Positions 24,723-43,031 of a stretch of DNA of 64,000 bases are shown here, piece by piece. Numbering within the stretch: position 1 is the first letter of the stretch; each line of letters opens with the position of its first letter. Source of the stretch: Epiperipatus broadwayi. Taxonomy: Eukaryota; Onychophora; Udeonychophora; Euonychophora; Peripatidae. The stretch covers positions 3,500,452 through 3,564,451 of the forward strand of contig JAQFVV010000036.1 in the NCBI GenBank assembly GCA_028023455.1. The letters are read 5' to 3'. The position numbers and the translations under genes were made by a program. The notes below the pieces were generated by a model. That model was given only the letters and a program-made list of their open reading frames with translations. It ran no database searches and had not been told where the DNA came from.

Positions 24723-27094
24723 ACTAAAATTTTCTATCTTGCAATAGGCATGGTTCCAAATAAGTACTCTTGACAAGAGCACAAGTTTGAGCAATATATT
24801 TTTGTCACCTCTTCACTTTCTTACTTCCTGTTTAGTAAATTACCTAATTTTAAATTTAGATCTGCCATGGTCTTGCAAGTACTGAGATGGATTTTCATGA
24901 AATAATCCCACAAATCAAAATTAGGTAACAGCATCAGCATATATCTATTCATTCCCTCTTTCATGAATACTAAAAATTTTCAACAAACAACATACAAATT
25001 TTATTGTTAATATAAATCTGATTGAACATTTTATACTTATTCCAATTCACGTCAAAATCTCAAAGCATTAGTACATGGTTTTAAAAATTAATAATTAATA
25101 TACGCTAATAAAAATAGAATTGGTTTTAGTACTGAGTCAACCATATGAGCATTTAAATATGTGTTCTATTTAGTGTAATTGAAAGAAGACATGATCATAT
25201 AATATAAAATGTTTGTTATAAATATTGAAATATGTTTTCAAATATTTTCATTTAGGGAAAAAACATAATATTGTTTATTTGCGCAAATAATTCCAAAATC
25301 TTGTTTCTAAAATTAAAACTATTAAAAGAAACATTAAATATTATATATATAAAGATGAGCAGAAAGTAATTTCTTAAATGTTTGTCAGGATAATCACTTT
25401 TTGAAAAAACGTATTTGAAATTGTACAAACTCAATATAATCCATGGTTTTATTAACCAGAAAATTAGATAAGGTTCCCCAGAAATCTATATTTGTATTTC
25501 TCAAAGCCAATATGGATAAATATAATCATTATATAGTAATTACCTTTGACTATACTGAAGCGATCAGTGTGTATGCACACACAGAGCTTCATGTTAGTTG
25601 TTGGAAATAGTATAGTCTATAGATTTTTAAAGCTCAAATATCTAATTTTTCATTTTTATTTGTTTGTTAAAGGGGATAATATACAGATGCATGTGTGTGT
25701 CTTGGTGAATGAGAGTGCCCATATGTGTATATATCTTGTTTATTGAAATGCATTTTTTTATATATATTTAGAAAAAAATATATATTTCCTTTGTCTTATA
25801 TATTTGTCCTAAAAGGCGATTCTTTCCTTGCGAATAACATTTTGATGGTTCTGTTTTTTCTTAAACATTCTGAAAGATGTTGCATGGAAGTGTTAATTTA
25901 TTTTCTCATCTTTAAGGCCATTAAAAGGCAATTAAGATTTTCATACCTTGGTGTAATCTTAACAGGATTGTGTCAACTGTTTTAGATCAAAGATCAACCC
26001 AGCTAGTTGCATGGAAGTGTTGAATTGTTTTCTCATCTTTAAACTGATTTAAATCAAGATCAATCCAGCGATCGTTTCTAACCAAGGCAATTATAGTATA
26101 GGTGTTAAAAAATATATAGAACACAAAGAGTTGCTTAGCAAAAGTTTTTATAAATACTGGGCTAAATTTTCGAGAAGACAGTCAAAGAAAAAGAATCAAG
26201 ACCGTTAAAGCCAAGCAGTGAAAGAATAAAAATAAAGTTGTTGGCAGTGAAAAAAGTTTTTTTTTTAGGAAAAAAGTTTTTAAGAGTCAAAGTGACTCTC
26301 TCTAAAGGACCAATTGACTATATTTAAGTGGAGAATAGATCCTTGCTATGGTCTGTGAGTAGGGCAAAGTTTATTTCCCTTTCTCTGAAAAATCTCCAGA
26401 AAAATGCATCTAAAGAAGAGGAAAAAATCCAATTGGTCCCATGCGTGTGCCTGAAAGAAAATGGAAAACCAACTTCGAATCCTGTCTATCCTGAGTCCAG
26501 TAAAGCCCAAGGTCGATCCTGACAATGAGTGAAGCAGTAGGAAAATATCTGCCTCAATCAAAGTGACACAGTAATCCATCGCAAGTATAAACTTTCAATC
26601 TTTAGACAATATTTATATCTTAAAAATGCCTTTTATAAAAACTCTCGAATGTTTAATTTCCTCAGATTTATAAAATTCGTAAAAGACTATCTTTAAAAAA
26701 ATGTGTTTCAAAAGGACAGTTATATATATGAGTGTTTTGGTTTTTTTTTATTAGAAGTCAATTTGAATTATAACTAAATTTCTTATTAATGGTTAAAAAA
26801 AAAAAAAGAAAGTGTAATGTATAATTCTAAATGGAACAAAAGATTATTATAGAGTCTATAAATACAGCTTTTATATGTTTTATTTTGAGATATGCTGGTA
26901 TATGCCAATCTAGTCAACTATGGGGACAAATGATATTGTACTATTAAACCAATTTATGTATAAATTTGTTTGCTTTATCCCCAATCTAAAGTGGGAAATG
27001 GGTAACGATTTTTATAATGGTAAAATAAGAAACAGTCAAAGTTAAATTTCTTAAATCGTGTCTAATTCTGGCTTAGTTAAAAATGTCATTTATT

Positions 27095-27098
<4 letters not shown>
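24723..27098. other. Intron sequence; one short imperfect duplication
   Basis: There is no exon-like signal. Two related stretches, near 25877-25912 and 26008-26042, share GTTGCATGGAAGTGTT and TTTTCTCATCTTTAA, an old local duplication. 26320-26580 is less AT-rich with overlapping 64- and 77-codon frames on opposite strands, neither recognisable. Confidence 0.45.
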
Positions 27099-32059
<4,961 letters not shown>

Positions 32060-32302
32060 GTAAAAATCATACATTTATCATAGTGATATCTAAATACTGT
32101 ACTTTTGTAAATAACTTATGTTTGAATATTGTAATTCTCGGTAAAATCATATATTTATCCTAGTGATATCTATGTAGTGTACCTTTATAAATAACTTATG
32201 GTTGAATATTGTAATTCTTTGTAAAAAACATATATTTATCCTAGTGATATCTAAATTCTGTACCATTATCAATAACTGATAATTAAACATTGTAATTATT
32301 AT
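32060..32302. repeat. Tandem repeat, three copies of an ~80-base unit
   Basis: Units begin at about 32060, 32141 and 32221. Each contains GTAAAA..CATA, TTTATC.TAGTGATATCTA, a GTAC motif, AATAACT and a TTGTAATT end. The third copy is the most diverged. Confidence 0.85.
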
Positions 32303-34310
32303 TTTTTGGTTTAAATGTAACCCCATACATGGATCATAATAAGATCCAAACATGGTTATTATTATTTATATTCTCTAATGAATTGTGTTAATAAATTGTA
32401 TATATCTATACCATTGTCATGTCATTCCCGGTTTCATCATATCCACTCAACCACATCCACACTTGATTAAGTCATATATGTATCTATCCAAAACCTATGA
32501 AATATTAAAAAATAATATTTTGAGCTATATCAAAGTATTTAGTGAGTATCTTAGATTAAATTAATAAAGTCTAGTGCAGGATAGGCTAAGTTTGAATAGA
32601 GAGTCCTTGTTTCTACCCTGACCACCGGGACTGAAGAAAAACGATGACCATTAGTAGCATCAGGAGTGTTGGTTGGATAGTGGGAGATTTTGGAGCACTG
32701 GCAAATAGGTTAAAGCTTAGTACTGTTCCACGACTACCATATCCTGAACATACTGGGTTTGAAGTACTTTTGCTAGGTCTCTGAATCTTGTTGGCTGATC
32801 ACATAATTCTGACCATTACCTGGTTGTATTTACAATACATTTTCAAAACACAATAAAGAGCAAATAATATATCACAATCATAAACTGAAATAAAATATAT
32901 TAGATGTCCAATTAAGCACAATTTTTCTTCAGAACTCTATAATACCCACAATTAGGTACAGAGTATACAATGGAAAGAATAACTTATTTTCTCTACAAAC
33001 TATCTGAAGCTATCTCTGAAAATCAATCCACGTATTATGTAGCAACATAGTTTAACGGTTTACCACGAAAATTTTAAGGTACTGGTGAATTTGTATCACA
33101 TATTATAATGTGAAATGTGTCAGTATGTTTCATGCATTAATCCATGATTGAATAGAGGGCTAACATTGCATTTTGTTTTTAACTGAGCAAAACAACTACT
33201 GAAATATGTGAAATGATTCAAATTATGTATGGCAGTGAAGTCATGAATCAAAAACTTTCAGGTGGTTTGCAAAACTTTGTGCTGGAGAGAATATTGATGA
33301 TAATCCATAAAAGCATAAACACTCTCATGGTCCAGATATGCTAGCATCTTAAAGGCATTTGTAAATAAATAAATTATGTTGCTACATAATATGTTTTATA
33401 TCAGAGAGGGTACTACTGACACTTTAGAGATAGAGTTAATCATCATTACACTAAAGCACTTTGTGCATGTATAGAGGCTTCTGTTTCCAAAGCAATATCT
33501 AATGCAAGCTGGATATAATGCTGTACTAGGTCCCCTATCAAATAAAACTGATTGCATAAAAATTTTAATTCTAAATTAACATGATTAAGTGCTAATATGC
33601 AACCTGTAACATTTTTCCATCATCATAAAATAAAATAAATAATTAAGAAATTAAACATTAACAGAAAGAATAATTTTTACTTCAACATATATTAAATAGC
33701 ATATAAATTAGTGTGTGTGTGGCTAATTTTAAGTGAGAAAATCTAAATATCGATTAGAAAAGAGAATACATGAACGTAAAATAGTATGTAAAAAATTTCA
33801 GTATATTGATTATGTACAAAAAAAGCCCATTCAATTTTGGTAAAACATACAGCCAGTTGTAATAGAAAGTTTTTGTTTTGATAATGTGATTATTTCGCAC
33901 ATCGAAAACAATTTGAATAAAAAGAAAAAGCTAGAAGATATATTTTATAAATATGTCAGATAATTTGATAAAAAAAAAAACAGCTTAACAATATAAACAA
34001 ATTCAAATTACTGGAAGATTGGCCAAAAATTATTATATAAAAGATGTTTGCAAATTATGGTATTTGTGAATTAAATTTTATCTACAAAATAGTATTATAT
34101 GCTACTGATGATAGAAAGCATATAAAGTAGTTGCAGATAATATTTATTTACATATTTTAATATGGTTATATTAAATTTTTTAAGATTAATTCTAGTTTTG
34201 TTTTATTATATATATTTGATATAAAGGTATATATCTCAGTATCAGTTAAGATTTAATATTAATTATTTTTATTGTAATATGTAATATTAAATTATTTAAA
34301 TTTTCCTCAC
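32303..34310. other. AT-rich intron sequence with a small inverted repeat
   Basis: No exon is seen until 34311. A 17-base inverted repeat, TATTATGTAGCAACATA near 33034 and its reverse near 33374-33392, brackets about 350 bases and may mark a small non-autonomous element. 32560-32840 is less AT-rich but not recognised. Confidence 0.4.
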
Positions 34311-34452
34311 CAAAACATCAGTTCTTAAATCCACTAAGAATTTAACCCCTCCTTCTACTCTTCCAATTTCATGAAATAAATGAGTATATTTGGGAATCAA
34401 AGCATTTCTCAGCTTCTCTTCTGCTCTCAGTAGGACAGATTCTTCTTTGTTC
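34311..34452 (-). CDS. MLYCD: Malonyl-CoA decarboxylase, exon preceding the 29 kb intron
   Basis: On the minus strand TTTTTTAG is followed by 142 coding bases and a GTGAGG donor. One base completes a split codon, then 47 codons follow: TKKKSVLLRAEEKLRNALIP, KYTHLFHEIG, RVEGGVKFLVDLRTDVL. This matches the animal MLYCD segment LL-AE--LR-AL-P-Y--LF--I--L-GGV-FLV-LRADLL in the helical N-terminal domain. The exon ends in phase 0. Joined to 5021-5173 it reads on without a gap, and the distance between the GGVKFLV and GFLELER motifs fits the family. The upstream exon, which must end with two bases of a split codon, was not found to the right. It may be beyond the window. Confidence 0.87.
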
Positions 34453-36599
34453 TAAAAAATATTAATAATAAATTCATTTATTCCAAAAACTCAAAAAATA
34501 AATTTTATTAAAAATATTATTATATAAAACTTATTTATTTTAAAATACGTTATTCATATGCAGATTAGAATAAATCACTAGATTCAGGAACTGTTATGAT
34601 TATATATGTATACCATTTAATAGTAATTATCTGGCAACATCAAAAGGCAAAAATTATCTCTGTTTAAATGGATATAATCTCCTTATTTCTATTCTTTATT
34701 ATAACAGCTATCCACGAAAATACTTAATCAACACATGCACACACACACACACATATATATATATATTGTAACCATATATTTGGCCCTTTTAGTTAAATAT
34801 ATACCGTAATGCTTTTTTTTTTAAAAAATTTAGATTATAATAAATAAATTTCCTTATTGCTATTAAATTATAAATTTTTATCTAAATGTTATAATTTATT
34901 GATTAAAGCAATTTATTCAGCATATTAGCTATTAGTTGCTTAAGAAATATTAATAGGATTATTTAATGTTTGTTTAAAAATACCAAGTTAATAATTTAAA
35001 TCTGAATAAGAATTAATTTAAAGCCTATGTTGTGAGCATATGCAATAAACAAAATTGTTATTATTTACAAAATATGATTATTTTGCATTAAAATCCTTAG
35101 TTGCTCATTTTTAAAATAAAGCTTCAAAATAATAATTTATAAAATATTAGTTCATATCAGAGTTGTTTATAAATAAAATTTAAAGATATTAAGCTTAAAT
35201 ATAACTAGTTGGAGTAAGTTTTAATTTAAATAAATGCTTGTAATTAATTTAGCTTCATTGCTTTTAAATTATTGGTTATATTTAGTGTGCAGTGTATGTA
35301 GGTGTTGATGCATACATGTGAATGAATGGAAACTAAATTATTTTAAGTTATTTTTTTATAAAAAGGATACTTGTGAATAAAGCTAATTTTAAAAAGATTT
35401 TAAAGTAAAATGTGTATTTTGAATAAAAATGTTAATTTTTAAAATAAAAAAAAGGAAATAATTTTATTACAATTAAATAAGTGGTTTATTTAATAACTAA
35501 ATTCAATTAATAATGTTCTTTTTTTTCATTGTCAGTCTAGACATCATGTGCTTAAACCATCTTAATTAAGATTTAAGATCAAAAAATTATAAACATATTA
35601 AATAATTAGAAAAGTTAAAACTATGCTATCCTGCTCAAATATTTAAATAGGATTTGTTGAACTATGACATGTGATATATAATGTGGTAGAAATCTACACA
35701 TGCATAGGTGTTTATAAAAAAAATAATAATAATTGGTTTTTGCTTTCACTATCATCTTCAAATTCTTTTAATTTTTATTTCACTACTTTATATACTTTTA
35801 AATTGATTTTTTTTAAATGATTGGGTAGAAAAGTTATCCTATATTATTCTCAAGTGTGTGTTCAACTATCTATAAGACAGTAAATCATAGGAAGATGTGA
35901 TAAATTAAATTACTTCTTTAAAGAAGAATATAAAATGTTCTTAAATGGAAAAGCTAATGGAAACTGACTACACATTGGAAAGCATATGTTTTGTTTTGTC
36001 CTTATTATAAAACTTTAGTTAATTCAAACTATTGGCTAGTAACAATTGCTTTACACTTTAAAATAATATTTAATTCATTATTGATATTAATCCTAGTTTT
36101 TAAAAAATTACATTTCAATAAAGCTCTAAATAATTTGTGAATAATAATAATTGGTTTTTGCTTTCACTATCATCTTCAAATTCTTTTAATTTTCATTTGA
36201 TTTAGAAATAAGTGTGAAAATTATTATATTAATGCCAAATTAAAAAAATAATGATGATGAATTAATTATCTTAAAAGCATTGACTGTATTAAGAACAAAA
36301 TGAACTGCAATTTAAAATTGCATAATATAATTTTAGTCATAAAGATCAGAGTTTTTTTAATACTTTAAAGAAAAAACTTTATTTATCTGTTTTTCTATTA
36401 ATACAGATAAGCTAACATTTGAATGGTGTAATTATTTATCCTGAATTCATTTATTTATGTATTTAGAATATTTTGTACTTTGCTTATTTATTTGAAATAT
36501 ATTACCTCAATAAAGAACAAATGATTCAAACTTGCATCATGCTTAAAGAATATGAGAACTATATAATATGAGAATTTCACAAAATAGCTATTATTTTAA
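34453..36599. other. Very AT-rich sequence with a dispersed direct repeat
   Basis: No gene is seen. A stretch of about 53 bases containing ATTGGTTTTTGCTTTCACTA and CATCTTCAAATTCTTTTAAT occurs at about 35725-35778 and again at about 36142-36194, unchanged. A (TA)n run ends in TGTAACC at 34767. Confidence 0.5.
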
Positions 36600-37632
36600 G
36601 CAATAAACATCACATGATCACCATTTCTTGTGCTTTCTTATAACTGTTATTCAAACAGGCAAAACTCTCCATACAGTATTGCCATTCAGTGCAATCCAGA
36701 GTAATCAATGGATTCCAGAAGGCTTGTGCATAAAATCCCCATCTAGTGCCTACTCATCCAATATCCCCAGACTAGTTTCTGACTTGTGGCCTTTATCATT
36801 GAGGAGCCTTGGATTGGAGAGCACTGCACTTAGATCTTAGGATCTAATACAACCCTCCAGCAGCCACCTTTTATCTCTACTTAACTACAAAACTATGAGT
36901 CTTAAATTAAAAACACAATAATATTTTCAATCCAAGCTCATGAGCTTATATAGTCATTTAGGTTTGAACTCAGTTCAGTACTTATACATTTTGGTGTCTG
37001 GTTTTTTAATAACCATAGTCACCACTATCCTATTAGGCATGATTGATTTTAAGCCAATAAACATCGCGTGATCACCATTTCTTACACTTATAACTGTTAT
37101 TCTGGCATCCATTGATTAATCTGGCTTGCACTGAGTGGCAAAACTGTATGGAGAGTTTTGCCTGTTTGAACAACAGTTATAAGCAAGCATAAGAAATGGT
37201 GATCATGTGATGTTTATTGACTTAAAATCAAGCCTGCCTAATAGGATAGTGGTGTCTATGGTTATTAAAGAACCAAAGATACCAAAATATGTAGGTACTG
37301 AACTGAGTTTAGACCTATATGACTATATAAGCTCATGATCTTGGATTAAAAATATTATTGTGTTTTCAATTTAAGACTCATAGTTTTGTAGTTAAATAGA
37401 GATAAAAGGTGGATTCTGGAGGGTTGCAATAGATCCTAAGATCTAGTTGCAGTGCTCTCAGATCCAAGGATTCTCACTGACAAAGGCCACAAGTCAGAAA
37501 TTAGTCTGGTGATATTGAATGAATAGGCACTAAATAAGGATTTTATGCACAAGCCTTTTGGCATCCATTGATTACTCTGGCTTGCACTGAGTGGCAATGC
37601 TATAAGGAGAGTTTTGCCTGTTTGAATAAATG
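36600..37632. repeat. Fold-back repeat, copy 2 (about 1 kb imperfect palindrome)
   Basis: The arms 36600-37100 and 37130-37632 are imperfect reverse complements. For example GATCACCATTTCTT pairs with AAGAAATGGTGATC, CCTATTAGGCATGATTG with the reverse of CAAGCCTGCCTAATAGG, and CAGACTAGTTTCTGA with the reverse of CAGAAATTAGTCTGG. The unit TTGCACTGAGTGGCAA...CTGTATGGAGAGTTTTGCCTG occurs near the centre and near both ends. Shared with 23339-24050. The 70-codon frame at 36628 is part of the repeat. Confidence 0.75.
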
Positions 37633-38068
37633 TTATTATTTAATCTCTCTACTCAATTCTCTTAAAATTTATGAATATCATTGTAAAAAAATTTCTACTC
37701 TTAACCTTGATGTGCGTATTTTCTATTAAAGACTGTTTTACAGTTTTTTTTCTTAAAGAAGATAACAAAAAAAAACTTAAATAAAAGGGATTATTTTCTT
37801 TGTAAGATGAAAATAACTTTAATCCTTAATCTAATGGTAAAACAAAATATTTAGCATATATGCTTGGTATATGTAAATTTATTATTATGTAATTTTTATG
37901 ATTTATTATCATTATTATTTATGGTATTATAAATATATTTATGATGATACACATATGTGAAGCAGATTGAATAAATAGTATTTTGGTAAAGAATTTATTT
38001 AAAGGTTATTTTATTCTTATTATTGAGAATTCTTTGAAATTACTATTTCAACCTAATAAAGTGAATTG
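37633..38068. other. AT-rich non-coding sequence
   Basis: Nothing recognised. Confidence 0.5.
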
Positions 38069-38172
38069 TCACAGCCAGGTGTTGTTAGCCGAGAGGTCAT
38101 CGCATCTGCCTTGAAAGCAAGTAGTTGGTTGCAGACGGTTGTGGGTTCGTGTCCCAACCGATGCTATGACAT
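38069..38172 (+). repeat. tRNA-derived SINE, copy 3
   Basis: It contains the A-box-like TTAGCCGAGAGGTC, a B box GGGTTCGTGTCCC and the shared 3' end GATGCTATGACATATGAG followed by an A run. It has an insertion in the anticodon and variable region relative to copies 2 and 4. Confidence 0.72.
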
Positions 38173-38458
38173 ATGAGAAAAAAAAATGTTTATAAATGAA
38201 AATGTTATAGATTCCTGTGTGTGTGAATTTAGATAGCACATAAAATTTTAATATAGAATATCATTATGCAATTATGATGTGTTAATATACACAATGTTAA
38301 ACTGAATGGATGTGTTCATAAGCTTATGAATATGGGTGTGAGATTATTTATTTATTTATTATTACTATTAAGCTCATGCCTTCTATGGTTATTAACTGAT
38401 TTGATGCTTGAAGTCAGCTATCAATTTAGGGAATTTTGCATGGATGTTTTCTTGATAC

Positions 38459-38637
38459 TGCATTGTTCAGCCTCTCTGTGAGTAAGAGCATGGCTTGCTT
38501 GTTTTCTGGCACTGCCTGTACATAGTTACTGAGTGACTATTCATGATATTGTATTATTAAGCCCCTCCATGAGAGTGAGTGTGGCTTTCTCGTTTCAGCT
38601 TTCCAGTTAAAGTTACCAGGTGCCTATTCATATTTTT
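38459..38637. repeat. Diverged two-copy tandem repeat, ~90-base unit
   Basis: The unit starts TGCATTGTTCAGCC at 38459 and TGTATTATTAAGCC at 38550. The two copies share the order of a CCTCTCTGTGAG-like, a TGGCTTGCTTGTTT-like and a GTGACTATTCATGAT-like segment. Confidence 0.55.
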
Positions 38638-38940
38638 GGTCATCCACTTTGTTTGTAACTCAATGTTCATGTGTATTTTTGTATCTTAAAATATTTTGTC
38701 ATGTCAATCTTTATACTTATATTATTAGTTTTACTGGAATTTAAATTTAAATGCATATCATTAATGTTTCCTGCTTCTCATAGGTGTTAGTAATATTACA
38801 TCAGCGTAATTATTTTGCATAATATTTTTTTTGCTATCATAATAAAATCTATAAGTAAAATAATTAAAAAAATCAAGTCAGATCACAAGACCTAATTTTA
38901 ATAAAGCTCGTATTTACAATGTTATATATATAGAGCTTGC

Positions 38941-39093
38941 AAAATAAGCTCTTAACAAGCTTTGAGAATATCCTCAACCCCAGACCGGTTTTAATCTAAT
39001 GCTTAGAATATCCTGGCACCTCACTGACAATGCCAGAAGCAGAAACCGGTCTGGGGTTGAGGATATTCTCAAAGCTTGTTAAGAGCTTATTTT
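38941..39093. repeat. Perfect 51-base inverted repeat with 51-base loop
   Basis: 38941-38991 and 39043-39093 are exact reverse complements, starting AAAATAAGCTCTTAACAAGC and ending AGACCGGTTT at the loop. The perfect arms imply a recent insertion or strong conservation. A MITE-like hairpin element is the simplest reading. If transcribed it would form a long hairpin RNA. Confidence 0.85.
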
Positions 39094-39096
39094 ATA

Positions 39097-40250
39097 ACAT
39101 TTTTAAAATCTATAAGTGTCTCAACACTGATTTTTAGATCTAACTTTGCATTGTAAAGTATATAATATCTTACTGGTAGCCTGCATGCAGATAGCCATAT
39201 ATGTTCATTATTTTACTCTTAAGTACATAATGTTGAAAAAGAACATATTAGATAAATATGATAACTTTTAGATGATGATAAGTACTTTTATTTTAAATTC
39301 TTTAGAAATGTTTTACGGAAAGAAATATTTTATTTGTAAAATGTATCAATATTTTGTTAGTCTAATTTATTAAATTAAAAAATAATGATTATTGTAAATA
39401 AGTATTTTATTGTATAAATATCTTATACTGTAAATAAATATTTTTGCTATTAATAAAATACGTTTCCGTAGTCATTATTACATTATCACATTCGTTAAAA
39501 AAGCTAATTTAATAGTTTCATTATTCATTAATTTTATTAGAGTATATTTCGATTGAATTTATTTATCTATTTTTCTCATTATTTATTTTACCAGTATTAT
39601 AAAGACAAATACTGTGTTTATATTTTTTATTTCAAATGCGCTTGTAAAGTAGTTGATAGTATAAAATATATCCTTTCTACTTTGCTGTATTATTCCATGT
39701 TAATAGTCGTTGAATCAAAATATATGAAATTTAGATTTTTTATAAGTGGTAGAAATGAAATATTTATCTTGAAGAACTTTAAGATATTTTACAAATTTTT
39801 ATCTGCAAGCCATGCGGTATTTACAATATTTAAATATTTTATTATTGTGAATTCGCATTTCTATTTATCTAAGATACAAATGTTTAATGATAAAGCTAAA
39901 TGAAGGTAAATGTTTAATGTGTAGCCGGAATCATTATTACCGTTTAAGAATTTTAAATATAATGCCGTTGTCATTTTTTTCATCCCAAGCACACTTTTTT
40001 CCTGGGATATAGTCATTTAGAATCTGAGATTAAATTATTTAAAATTGTAAGAATCTAAATTTTTAAATTTTTAATTAGATAAAAAACCTGACATATGATT
40101 TAAGTTGATATAAGAATTTGATATTTTAGTAATTATAATTAGATATTATGTTGTCTATAACAGGACTCATACTCTGTGGAAAATCCATAGCTATTATGGT
40201 GCTTACAGGGGTGACCTTTGGATCATGTCCCTTGACCATTTGTGCAGTTA
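39097..40250. other. AT-rich non-coding sequence
   Basis: No recognisable gene. The 116-codon frame at 39553 has an F/Y/I/K-rich composition and no known motif. The stretch ends GTTACA at about 40245-40250, directly against a (TA)n run. Confidence 0.45.
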
Positions 40251-40267
40251 CAATATATATATATATA

Positions 40268-40497
40268 TAATTACAGAGAAATGATTTCCACCTTTTTTAA
40301 TATATTTTGAAAAGATAAGAGCAGCCATCTTATTTTTAAACTTATATTCTAATTATGTAAGCCAACCTGAAGCTCTTATCTTTTCAAAGGTCTCCATCTT
40401 GTGTTTGATTTTAAGAGTATCATGAGCTTGTTGAGCTATTCTTAAGATCAGTACAGTTCATTTATCAAAAAAAAAAAAATCATTTCTCTTTAATTAC
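40268..40497. mobile_element. Small MITE-like element
   Basis: The ends TAATTACAGAGAAATGATTT (40268-40287) and AAATCATTTCTCTTTAATTA (40478-40497) are inverted repeats with one mismatch. A second inverted pair, GAAAAGATAAGAGC near 40310 and GCTCTTATCTTTTC near 40372, lies inside. No coding sequence. Confidence 0.65.
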
Positions 40498-40536
40498 ATG
40501 TGATATCTGCACTTAGCAAATAAATTTAAATATATA

Positions 40537-41516
40537 CACCTGGGTCTCATTTTACGTGATAGATAGGTTCCTCAGAAAACACGTGCAAACGAAATCGTGC
40601 AAAAATAGATGTAACTTACCTTGAAAAAGAGGGGATATGGACTGTGATTTTTCAAAACTCACATAAAAGCAAAGCACCAATGTAAAATTTACTTTAAAAT
40701 TCATGCAAAAAAAAAAATAAGGAAATAAAATATGACTAATAAAAAATTTCAAATTTGAAAAAAATTGATACAAGATAAACTGTTTTTAACTATAATATTT
40801 AATTTTATTCAAAACAATATATTTTTATGCATAATTTACAGTAATTTATATTTTTTAATACACATTTTAATTATTATGGCTATTTACCGGTAAACAGGTT
40901 CATTTGCAAACTGATAAAAAAATCAGATTCTTCACAAGATGAAATACAACTAGCGCCAACGTCACTCTCATGTTGTGTTAATTAATGGTTTTTTGGTGAC
41001 AACGTAATTAGTAATTAATCTAACAACTAAAAATTAAATTCTTATTTTTGTCTTTAATTTTCAATTTTAATTGTGCCCACTGCTATTACTCACCTTTTAA
41101 AAATAAACTTGCGGACACTAAATGATTAATAATTGATTACTGTACGTTCTTTTTTAAAAAGCAAAAACAGAATGTGATTTAAAATGCAAAATTAACACGC
41201 ACAATGTTTGAACAAATTTACATTATAATCTTGTAAAATTTAATGTGTGTATACATAAAATGTGGAAATCATGATTTTAATTTCATTATTGCATAAAATC
41301 TTACTATTACAAAGCACTGAAAATATTGAAATTACTAACATGAAAGTCGAATTCCAATAGTAATGTGCTATTACAGTACTTTCAATATAACGTTAAGTGC
41401 GCGAAATTTATTATTTAAAGTAATAGCGTATTATCGGAGTTCAACTTCCGGTGAAACCTGAATCGTGTAACTTCAAAATCGTGTTAGATAAGTCCGCGTA
41501 AAAAGAGACCCAGGTG
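40537..41516. mobile_element. Non-autonomous TIR element, CACCTGGGTCTC family, copy 2
   Basis: Left end CACCTGGGTCTCATTTTACG; right end, reversed, CACCTGGGTCTCTTTTTACG. Both flanks read TATA, a possible target duplication. The interior shares long stretches with 3550-4776. Subterminal motifs such as ATCGTGCAAAAATAG and the reverse of TTCAAAATCGTGTTAG repeat the same words at both ends, as transposase-binding sites often do. No transposase frame. Confidence 0.78.
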
Positions 41517-41532
41517 TATACATATATTAATT

Positions 41533-41698
41533 CATAATAATGTGAAAGGATAAAACCTTGGACAGAGCACCTTAAAAATGCTTATGTGACAGCCAATCAG
41601 ATGTAATAATGACTGCAGTCATTATTGCATCTGATTGGCTGTCACATAAGCATTTTTAAGGTGCTCCTGTCGAAGGTTTTAGCCTTTCATGTTATTAT
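41533..41698. repeat. Near-perfect 166-base palindrome without loop
   Basis: The sequence is self-complementary about 41615/41616 (GACTGCAGTC). Arms contain GCACCTTAAAAATGCTTATG and CAGCCAATCAGATG with only a few mismatches near the outer ends. A MITE or hairpin element is likely. It could fold into an 80-base-pair RNA hairpin if transcribed. Confidence 0.88.
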
Positions 41699-42146
41699 TA
41701 GATCATCTGCTAGCACTTAATAAATTTAATACATTTATATATTAATTCAGTAAAAAGACTTTCAACATACTGGCATCACATAGATTTCTCAAATATTAAA
41801 ATCATATCTACGTGGAACAATCATCATCAAAGGGTATTTAGAAAAGCTATAGAAATGTTTGAAAAATCAGCTTGTATTAACAAACATGATGAACCAATAA
41901 AGTTAGCATCTGTATGAAAGAGTTTTTGCATACAAATGAAAGAAACTTACCCAAATTTAAGCCAAACTATTGAACACCTACATGACACAATTATTATCTC
42001 TGCAACAACCACATGATGATAACATCACAGGTGAGGGCTGGTGTCATCTTACTGAAATATTTATTAAATGGTAACTCCTGAGAAGAAATAATTTATGAAA
42101 CATCTTTTATCTGTAAAAACATTTGTTTCAATATATATATATATAT

Positions 42147-43031
42147 TGTAACGGTATGCACTCTCTCAACAAGATAAGTTAAGGCAGTCGCATCTCACTA
42201 TAATCAGATTTAAGGTCTTCATATAGGATGTCACGAATTGATTTTAATATAAAACTATATTTGTTCCCAATAAATAATTTATTATATCCAAACCACATCA
42301 AATCAACTTTCACCTCAATTAACTTTACCGTTATGCTCAGATTTCGAACTCAGGGAAGTTTAACAATTTACTCTCTTCGGGGGTTCCTATCAATATACTA
42401 GAGTAATGATAATGGTAAATCTCACTAACTCTTTAAAATGGGTTTCATGTAATTAATATAATAATCAATAAAGATTATTATATTAAATGTTTATTCTTAT
42501 CTTATAAAATCAAATAAATAAATAAGACAAATTGAAGACTTCATTTAGTTTAATATAAAAAAAACATAATAATTATTTATTTAACAAATAAATAACTTAA
42601 ACTTTATAATATATAAAAAATTATTTATATATATACCTCCTTATGTTAAAAATATAAATATTCTATTTACTTATGGTGGATATATTTTCTAACCTATAAC
42701 ACCACATGATTTTACAACGTATATAAAATATAAGTATCTAAATATTAAAACTTTTATATTAACACTATTCTATAATAATTAGATTATACAAATAATAATC
42801 AATATACTTAAAGTGAGTTGGTAATATCTATAAGAGTGTTGGATATATAAATTTTATGATATTGGGATCTTATAATTTTATTGACACAGATAAAATATAA
42901 GAATGTCATTTTTTGTTATTCATCCAAGTGCATGTGTAGTAAAGAATATACTGAAGGGGTTTGAACCGGTACACTATGATCAGATAATATTTATCTAGAT
43001 TCATAACAATCTAGTGGTGCCTGGGGAAAAC
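42147..43031 (+). repeat. Possible LTR (42147-43008) with primer-binding-site-like sequence
   Basis: A (TA)n run is followed by TGTAACGGTATGC. At 43001-43008 the sequence TCATAACA closes a TG...CA unit of 862 bases. Six bases on, TGGTGCCTGGGGAAAAC (43015-43031) has the TGG start of a tRNA-primed site. No gag or pol follows. The next GTTACA-(TA)n junction is at about 43724-43740, so the whole 42147-43729 could be one decayed element. The case rests on short end motifs only. Confidence 0.35.

Noticed and set aside
32060-32302. CRISPR-like array
   Set aside because: The copies are continuous tandem repeats without unique spacers, in a eukaryotic intron.
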